27,770 nucleotides of DNA, from the NCBI RefSeq assembly GCF_902364025.1, contig NZ_CABJCG010000003.1, forward strand, positions 374,552-402,321. Direction: 5' to 3'. Below, one piece after another: positions 22,860-27,770 of this stretch. The stretch is from Enterocloster lavalensis (GTDB lineage: Bacteria > Bacillota > Clostridia > Lachnospirales > Lachnospiraceae). The translations under genes and the position numbers were made by a program. The notes under the pieces were generated by a model. The model did not search any database. It was not told where the DNA came from and was given only the letters and a program-made list of their open reading frames with translations. Numbering within the stretch: position 1 is the stretch's first letter; each line of letters begins with the position of its first letter.

Positions 22860-23744
22860 ATGGATTGGATTACCGGAATACAGCGGGCCCTGGACTATGT
22901 GGAGGAACACATAACCGAGCCCATCGACTACGAGGAGGCCGCCAGGCGCGCCTGTTCGTCCAGTTTTCATTTCCAGCGGGTATTCAGCGTGCTCTGCGGC
23001 TTCACCCTGGGCGAATACATCCGCCTGCGGCGGCTGACCCTGGCCGGAAGCGAGCTGGCCGGATCGGACGAAAAGGTCATCGACGTGGCCCTGAAATACG
23101 GCTACGACACCCCCGAGAGCTTCAGCCGGGCCTTCACCCGTTTTCACGGCATCACGCCGTCCCAGGCCAGGAACAACGGCGCGGTTCTGAAATCATTTTC
23201 CCGTCTTTCCGTCAAACTGATTTTAAGCGGAGGGAATATCATGGATTACAGAATCGAGACAAAAGAAGCATTTAAGCTGGTGATGAAAAAGAAGCGGGTG
23301 AGTGCCAGGGAGGAGCTGACCCCGGTGGAGATTTCCGCTTTCTGGCAGGAATGCAGCACGGACGGCACCATCCCGGCGCTCTGCCGGTACATGCCGAAGG
23401 AGAATCTGTTCGGCGACCGGATCGTGGGCGCCAGCTTCGGAAAGGACGCGGTGGACGCGGACTTCCCCTACGCCATCGGCGCTGCCTACAACGGTCAGCC
23501 CGTGACCGGGGACGGCCTCTGCGTGGAGGAGATTCCGGCCCACACCTACGCGGTGTTCACCTGCACCGGCAGCATGCCCCAGGCATTCCAGGAACTGTAC
23601 CACCGGATCTACAGCGAGTTCTTCCCCACCAGCGAGTACCAGCCCTGCGGGGGGACGGATTTTGAGGTGTACCCGTCGGCGGATGTGACGTCGCCGGATT
23701 ACTGCTGCGAGTTTTGGATTGCGGTGGAGAAAAAACAGAATTGA
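22860..23744 (+). CDS. AraC family regulator with GyrI-like effector domain
   Basis: A 294-residue protein. Residues 1-108 form an AraC/XylS double helix-turn-helix: IDYEEAARRACSSSFHFQRVFS, then KVIDVALKYGYDTPESFSRAF, with RFHGITPSQAR at the end. Residues about 128-294 form a GyrI-like (Rob/BmrR-type) effector-binding domain ending in FWIAVEKKQN. This N-terminal DNA-binding, C-terminal GyrI order matches Rob-like regulators that sense small, often hydrophobic compounds. The ribosome binding site AAGGAGG (22845-22851) lies 8 bases before the ATG at 22860. A terminator follows directly. Targets are not evident. Confidence 0.9.
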   Translation: MDWITGIQRALDYVEEHITEPIDYEEAARRACSSSFHFQRVFSVLCGFTLGEYIRLRRLTLAGSELAGSDEKVIDVALKYGYDTPESFSRAFTRFHGITPSQARNNGAVLKSFSRLSVKLILSGGNIMDYRIETKEAFKLVMKKKRVSAREELTPVEISAFWQECSTDGTIPALCRYMPKENLFGDRIVGASFGKDAVDADFPYAIGAAYNGQPVTGDGLCVEEIPAHTYAVFTCTGSMPQAFQELYHRIYSEFFPTSEYQPCGGTDFEVYPSADVTSPDYCCEFWIAVEKKQN

Positions 23745-23751
23745 GAACGTG

Positions 23752-23783
23752 AAACACGCCCGGATGAACTCCGGGCGTGTTTT
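23752..23783. terminator. Hairpin terminator between AraC and esterase genes
   Basis: AAACACGCCCGGA (23752-23764) and TCCGGGCGTGTTT (23770-23782) form a perfect 13-bp stem with a 5-base loop. A/T ends make it usable by both converging transcripts. It starts 8 bases past the AraC gene stop. The rest of 23784-23884 shows nothing I can name. Confidence 0.85.
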
Positions 23784-23884
23784 GATGATAGTTTGGACAG
23801 ATGTGGGGCCGCGGGCGGGCACTCTGCCAGGACGAAACTCAGCCTCAGCCAGGCAATCCGTCACGGCAGCGCAGTCTTATCCGG

Positions 23885-24685
23885 TCAGATATCCCCAAAA
23901 ATCCACCGCAACGCATCCGGGAACCGCATTTTCCAATCCGTCTGCGAGTGTACAGCGCCTGGATAGACATTATACAGGATTCGCTCAGGCTGTACGCCGT
24001 GCTCCAGATATGCCCTGTACATAAGCTCCGCCCCCTCCAGGAACTCCTCCTTTGTGGTGATCCGGCCGTACTCGTTTGTCCCCACATCCATATAGATTTT
24101 CTTTAGATGCCCATAGGATCCCCGCTGCAAAAATGCCTCTAGCTCCTCCTTCCATATGTACACCGCGCTGCTGAGCGCAGCCAGCCGGGAAAACAGGTCG
24201 GGCCGGGCCAACGCGGCGTAGATGGCGAACAGGCCCCCCGTGCTGTAGCCCATGATCCCGGTAAAATCGGCCTCCGTTCTGGTCCTGAACGCGCCATCCA
24301 CCCAGGGCTTTAAATCGTCCGCGATCCAGTCCAGATACATCTTACCGATGCCCGCTATATCCAAATCTTCCGGCGAATTTCCCTTTCCCTTGTGAGAAAA
24401 TGGGGAGTACAGCCGGGTCCTCTCCTGGCGCTCCCTGGGGCATACCAGCGCTACAATGATGAACTCCGGCAGAAACCGGCGGTAATTCCCGTAGTAGCGC
24501 TTATAATCCATGCTACACTCGCCCCACAGAATGTCCTTGTCCTCAAAGACGTCCTGACCGTCGTTGATGTAGAGTACCGGGTACATTTTCCCACCGGACT
24601 CATACCCGTCCGGCACCATGATCCGCACCGTGATGGTTTCGGACGATACCAGGCCGCAGGGCCGCTCAAACTCGAAAATTTTCAT
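23885..24685 (-). CDS. Alpha/beta hydrolase, putative esterase family (esterase D/enterochelin esterase fold)
   Basis: A 266-residue serine hydrolase of the putative esterase family (PF00756 type). The nucleophile motif is GYSTGG (S148), the acid is probably D200 in MDVGTNE, and the histidine is H246 in PGAVHSQTDW. YPVLYINDGQDVFED near residue 36 is the typical early strand and loop of this group. No signal peptide is seen, so it acts in the cytosol. The frame is open to 24844, but GGAGG lies 5 bases before the ATG at 24685, and homology starts there. It lies 16 bases behind the 2-hydroxycarboxylate transporter, so the two are co-transcribed; it might hydrolyse an ester of the imported acid (speculative). 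Confidence 0.85.
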   Translation of the reverse strand: MKIFEFERPCGLVSSETITVRIMVPDGYESGGKMYPVLYINDGQDVFEDKDILWGECSMDYKRYYGNYRRFLPEFIIVALVCPRERQERTRLYSPFSHKGKGNSPEDLDIAGIGKMYLDWIADDLKPWVDGAFRTRTEADFTGIMGYSTGGLFAIYAALARPDLFSRLAALSSAVYIWKEELEAFLQRGSYGHLKKIYMDVGTNEYGRITTKEEFLEGAELMYRAYLEHGVQPERILYNVYPGAVHSQTDWKMRFPDALRWIFGDI

Positions 24686-24701
24686 GACAACCTCCATGTA
24701 A

Positions 24702-26015
24702 TTACGATAAAAATGTGCTGAATAAAAAACTGGCGATAAGAAGTATAATCGCTCCACCAATCCTGGAAGAAATCTGAGCATAAGGCATAAGCTCCATCCG
24801 GTCCGCAGTTCCCAATACCTGAACATCCCCCGAGCCTCCGGCATTAGCCATACAGAGCCCGGCAGTAATCATAGCCTCAATAGGATAATAGTGGAACAAC
24901 TTTCCAACAAGCGCTGAGCCCAGACATGCCCCTAACACTACAAACAAGATGATAACAATGTTTACAATGGATAATACCTGCAGATAATCATTCAAATTAG
25001 TTCCCAATCCAACCATAAACAACAACGGGAATGAGAGGTACTTCACAAAAAATCCCTGAATCTGCTTATTGGCTGCCCGAATTTCCATAGGAACACAGTC
25101 TGTAACATTTAATAAAGCCGCTAGTATAATCATAAATGCAAATTTGTGTACTTTAAAGCCCAAATGCAGCCAGTTGTTGATAATCGAAATATGCGCTGCA
25201 TAATAATCGGCAAATATATAACAGAACGTGGCAAGAGCAATGGCAGCCGCATAATGAGAAATCTCGGTTTTACAGGTCGCGATCTGCTTTTTTTCAGAAT
25301 ATTTGTTATCCAGCTTCATCAACTGTCCGTTTCCCGTAAGTTGGGGATACTTTTTCCCCAGTTTATTCAGCACCGCGGCATACAATACTGCCACAATATT
25401 CCCCAGCATCAGAGTTGCAAAGGATGCAGCATACCAGGCGGACGGATCCTTCCCTGTAACCTCCCCGTAGACTTTACTCATAGGCAATGCTCCCGCTCCA
25501 TTTCCTCCTCCCATAATTGGAAGAGCGATGGAAAGCAACGCGTCAATAGGAGATTTTCCCAAGATAAAGGCTACCCCCGCGCCCAATAAAAACGCCCCTG
25601 CCACGCCCCCTAAAATGGTGGGGATATAGCCTAAAAAGGACTTCATCAATAAATCCCTATCCACCGATAAAATGGAACCCAAAATCAGAAACACCACGAA
25701 CATTTCCAAAAATCCAGTTCCGTTATTAAAATTCTCCAATGTCTTGATGGTAGATTCGGGAAGAATCTTAAAGGTGGTGATGGCGGAGGCTGCGAGATTT
25801 GCAAATAGAATACCGCCTCCCAACCATTGATTCCAGATAGGAATTTTGTCGCCAATTACGCCAAGGCCCGTGCCGATCAGCATGGAACAGGCGATTGCCC
25901 CAATCATGTTGTCGAGCAAACTGCCGCGCATCGAAATAAACACAGTCGCAGCAGTCAAAATAATATAGAATATAAACGGCATACCCAAAATCCTCGTATC
26001 TTTTAATGCCTTCAT
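24702..26015 (-). CDS. 2-hydroxycarboxylate transporter family protein (CitS/MaeN type)
   Basis: A 437-residue membrane protein with about eleven hydrophobic segments, the usual 2HCT length. Both reentrant-loop signatures are present: GGGNGAG (169-175) and GGSG (393-396), the latter within ANAGGSGDVQVLGTADRMELMPYAQ. SSRIGG, which holds the substrate-binding arginine in CitS-like proteins, follows. Family members carry citrate, malate or lactate with Na+ or H+, or in exchange; the substrate cannot be settled. The start at 26015 is set by GGGAGGG about 7 bases upstream, rather than an in-frame codon at 26093. It forms an operon with the esterase and is divergent from a LysR gene. Base composition looks AT-richer than the flanks. 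Confidence 0.92.
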   Translation of the reverse strand: MKALKDTRILGMPFIFYIILTAATVFISMRGSLLDNMIGAIACSMLIGTGLGVIGDKIPIWNQWLGGGILFANLAASAITTFKILPESTIKTLENFNNGTGFLEMFVVFLILGSILSVDRDLLMKSFLGYIPTILGGVAGAFLLGAGVAFILGKSPIDALLSIALPIMGGGNGAGALPMSKVYGEVTGKDPSAWYAASFATLMLGNIVAVLYAAVLNKLGKKYPQLTGNGQLMKLDNKYSEKKQIATCKTEISHYAAAIALATFCYIFADYYAAHISIINNWLHLGFKVHKFAFMIILAALLNVTDCVPMEIRAANKQIQGFFVKYLSFPLLFMVGLGTNLNDYLQVLSIVNIVIILFVVLGACLGSALVGKLFHYYPIEAMITAGLCMANAGGSGDVQVLGTADRMELMPYAQISSRIGGAIILLIASFLFSTFLS

Positions 26016-26078
26016 GTTTAACCCTCCCGTCATGGCTGTAAATATTAACATAACATTACTGATTCCAATGCGCATTGC

Positions 26079-26106
26079 TTGACGTAACACCAAATTTGAT
26101 TATAAT
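26079..26106 (+). promoter_or_regulatory. Promoter of the LysR gene
   Basis: TTGACG (26079-26084), a 16-base spacer and TATAAT (26101-26106). The same ATTATAAT also offers a minus-strand -10 (26104-26099) for the transporter operon, though its -35 is poor, as expected for an activator-dependent promoter. Confidence 0.65.
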
Positions 26107-26155
26107 GATAGTAACATTGAATAATGCACCCGTCCATGATGTGAATTTCATAGTC

Positions 26156-26175
26156 ATATAACCAATCGGTTATAT
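26156..26175. promoter_or_regulatory. Perfect palindrome just upstream of the LysR start
   Basis: ATATAACC (26156-26163) and GGTTATAT (26168-26175) flank an AATC centre. It ends 5 bases before the LysR ribosome binding site. It may be an autoregulatory operator or a leader hairpin. Confidence 0.55.
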
Positions 26176-26189
26176 AATTGGGAGGTACC

Positions 26190-27113
26190 ATGAGCAATTA
26201 CAAGTACAATTATATCCTTGCAATCGCTGAGCTAAAAAGTTTTTCCAAAGCCGCGGATGCGCTGTTCGTATCACAGCCTTACCTGAGCAAAGTAGTTTCC
26301 GCAATAGAACACGAACTGGGCCTCAAACTCTTTGACAGGACCTGCAGTCCGTTGGCTGTCACGGAAGCTGGAAAATGCTATATTAATTACATTCGTTTTG
26401 TACAGAATGCTGAAACAGAAATGCTAGAAAAATTAAATGAAATACGACAGCGGTCTTTGAAGGAACTGACACTGGGAATGGGCGCTCCCCGACTCCCATT
26501 TATGCTTCCCCCTCTTGTTGAATATCTGACGCGGCTGTATCCTGAGGTAAAGCTAAACGTAACCGGCGAAAACAGCAATAGTGTACTGGCTGAAAAAGTT
26601 GAAAATGGCAGCCTGGACCTAGCATTTTATACATCCCCGAAAATCCCGCCATCTGTATCCCATGTCTTTTTAAACAAGGAACGTCTTTTTTTGATTCTCC
26701 CATCAAACGACGGCCTTTCTTCTATAACGTTGGAATCGAAAATTCTGAGTGTGGAAGATCTGGGTATCCTAAAAAATTATCGCTTCATCGTACTCACGAA
26801 AGCCCATGGAATGGGACTCCACGCTCGGAACATGCTTGATAAATACCATATCACTCCGAAATCCTTGTACGAGGTAGGCGGCTTGGAGACAGCTCATCGC
26901 CTGGCGGCCACCGGCTTCGGGGCCACCATAATTCCTGAAACATGGAAAGACCGTATCCGGCTTTCTGTGGATCCTATCTACTTTCAGATCGGCAGTCCAG
27001 CTCTGACAAGGGACGTTGTCATGATCTATAAAAAGGGGCGAGCCCTCTCCCCTGTGGAAAAAACAGTTTGTAGGTTAGCGCAGGAAGTCATGATGGAATC
27101 CATAAAATCGTAG
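26190..27113 (+). CDS. LysR family regulator, probable activator of the 2HCT/esterase operon
   Basis: A 307-residue LysR-type regulator. The N-terminal winged helix (3-60) reads ILAIAELKSFSKAADALFVSQP, then YLSKVVSAIEHELGLKLFDR. A periplasmic-binding-like effector domain follows (about 88-300). The start at 26190 is set by GGGAGGT (26180-26186) and fits the family N-terminus. Its divergent position next to a carboxylate transporter is the classic arrangement for a LysR activator whose inducer is the transported acid (inference). Its codon use and AT content resemble the transporter gene, so the two probably arrived together. Confidence 0.92.
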   Translation: MSNYKYNYILAIAELKSFSKAADALFVSQPYLSKVVSAIEHELGLKLFDRTCSPLAVTEAGKCYINYIRFVQNAETEMLEKLNEIRQRSLKELTLGMGAPRLPFMLPPLVEYLTRLYPEVKLNVTGENSNSVLAEKVENGSLDLAFYTSPKIPPSVSHVFLNKERLFLILPSNDGLSSITLESKILSVEDLGILKNYRFIVLTKAHGMGLHARNMLDKYHITPKSLYEVGGLETAHRLAATGFGATIIPETWKDRIRLSVDPIYFQIGSPALTRDVVMIYKKGRALSPVEKTVCRLAQEVMMESIKS

Positions 27114-27142
27114 AGAACACATAAAATTCAGGAGGCCTAACC

Positions 27143-27679
27143 ATGAACCGAGACTATTTCCTACAGACAAAACGAATCGGCTTCTCCAAATGGACGGACG
27201 CCGATCCCGCCCTTGCCCGCCAGCTGTGGGGGGCCCCGGATGTGACGCGGCTGATCTGCGCCTCCGGCCGCTTCACCCCTCAGGAGATTGCGGACCGGTT
27301 GGACCGGGAGATCGACCATGACAGGCGGTTTTCTGTGCAATACTGGCCGGTTTTCGAGCTGGATGGCGGCGGATTTATAGGGTGCTGCGGGCTGCGGCCT
27401 TATAAGAGCGGTGAACGTACTTATGAGCTGGGGTTTCATCTGCGGAAGCAATACTGGGGGATGGGGTACGCCACAGAGGGGGCGGCGGCGGTGATAAGGT
27501 ATGCATTTCATGTCTTGAAGGCGGAAACGCTGTTCGCCGGTCATCATCCTGAAAATGCCGGGTCGGAAAAGGTGCTTAAAAAGCTGGGGTTTCGGTATGT
27601 TGGGACGGAATTTTATAAGCCTACGGGGTTGGAGCATCCGTTGTATGAATTAAAGTCCTCGTTTATGATTGACAAATAG
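27143..27679 (+). CDS. GNAT family N-acetyltransferase (RimJ/RimL-like)
   Basis: A 178-residue GNAT acyltransferase that would use acetyl-CoA. Motif A, the CoA pyrophosphate loop, is seen in LRKQYWGMGYATEGAAAVI (about residues 100-118), preceded by FIGCCGLRPY and ELGFHL, and followed by ENAGSEKVLKKLGF (about 137-150), all typical of the RimJ/RimL-like PF13302 group. The substrate is unknown. The ribosome binding site AGGAGGCC precedes the ATG. It returns to the GC-rich style of the wider window after the AT-rich LysR unit. A group II intron end lies about 8 bases past the stop codon. Confidence 0.88.
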   Translation: MNRDYFLQTKRIGFSKWTDADPALARQLWGAPDVTRLICASGRFTPQEIADRLDREIDHDRRFSVQYWPVFELDGGGFIGCCGLRPYKSGERTYELGFHLRKQYWGMGYATEGAAAVIRYAFHVLKAETLFAGHHPENAGSEKVLKKLGFRYVGTEFYKPTGLEHPLYELKSSFMIDK

Positions 27680-27686
27680 CCCTATA

Positions 27687-27770
27687 ATCGAGTAGGAGGG
27701 AGTGATTAACTCCCGTCCTCACACCACCGTGCGTACCGTTCGGTACACGGCGGTTTCAATAGTTGACGTG
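27687..27770 (-). mobile_element. Group II intron, 3' end (domains V and VI), continuing beyond the window
   Basis: On the minus strand, a domain V hairpin occupies 27754-27723: ACCGCCGTGTACC, loop GAAC, then the complementary arm with a two-base CG bulge, 32 nt in all, which is the diagnostic shape. After a GAGGAC linker, GGGAGT and ACTCCC form a domain VI-like hairpin, then TCCTACTCGAT, with an A seven bases from the proposed 3' end at 27687 as branch-point candidate. The reverse transcriptase/maturase ORF would lie to the right of 27770. The exact boundary and intron class are inferred. Confidence 0.75.

Noticed and set aside
22545..22860. Open frames across the GC-rich repeat patch (95 and 77 codons plus, 123 codons minus)
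   Set aside because: Repeat-derived Gly/Pro/Arg-rich translations, overlapping the end of the methyltransferase gene, with no start signal.

Overview
The window reads as a chromosomal piece of a GC-rich anaerobic Firmicute. Strong AGGAGG-type ribosome binding sites, TTGACA/TATAAT promoters, a Rex-type operator, BMP-family ABC transport, an MMPL/TetR envelope module and a choline-binding-repeat protein all fit a Lachnospiraceae-like gut Clostridium (for example the Enterocloster group). The genus is inference only; no rRNA is present.

Region 1 (1-11229, + strand) is one long catabolic operon whose left end is cut off: ygeX (3' part), ygeY, ygeW, carbamate kinase, an Asp/Glu/hydantoin racemase, a four-gene BMP-type ABC importer (lipoprotein, double ATPase, two permeases) and a hydantoinase/dihydropyrimidinase (hyuA-like). 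The ygeX/ygeY/ygeW/hyuA set is the signature of the anaerobic purine (urate/xanthine) degradation clusters known from gut bacteria and E. coli. Likely logic: the importer brings in a purine-derived compound, the hydantoinase opens a ring, the racemase fixes stereochemistry, YgeY hydrolyses an amide, YgeW transfers a carbamoyl group to phosphate, carbamate kinase makes ATP from it, and YgeX splits 2,3-diaminopropionate to pyruvate and ammonia. The exact intermediates are inferred.

Region 2 (11230-11723) looks like a compact type I toxin-antitoxin locus: a 27-codon hydrophobic peptide gene on the minus strand with a sequestered ribosome binding site, and a roughly 110-nt antisense RNA on the plus strand with its own promoter and hairpin terminator.

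Region 3 (11724-14454, - strand) holds a fucO-like iron alcohol dehydrogenase with a near-perfect Rex operator over its promoter, a membrane-tethered XRE regulator, and a TetR/DhaS-like regulator with a structured leader.

Region 4 (14455-21325) is an envelope module: a secreted choline-binding-repeat/CAP-like protein, an MMPL (RND) transporter and a very long secreted coiled-coil protein with a Gly/Ser/Gln tandem-repeat linker form a minus-strand operon. A TetR gene lies divergently, with face-to-face promoters sharing a palindrome.

Region 5 (21326-27770) has an RlmI-like rRNA methyltransferase, a GC-rich repeat patch, an AraC-GyrI-like regulator, an apparently AT-richer unit of a 2-hydroxycarboxylate transporter plus esterase with a divergent LysR gene, a GNAT acetyltransferase, and the 3' end (domains V and VI) of a group II intron running off the right edge on the minus strand.
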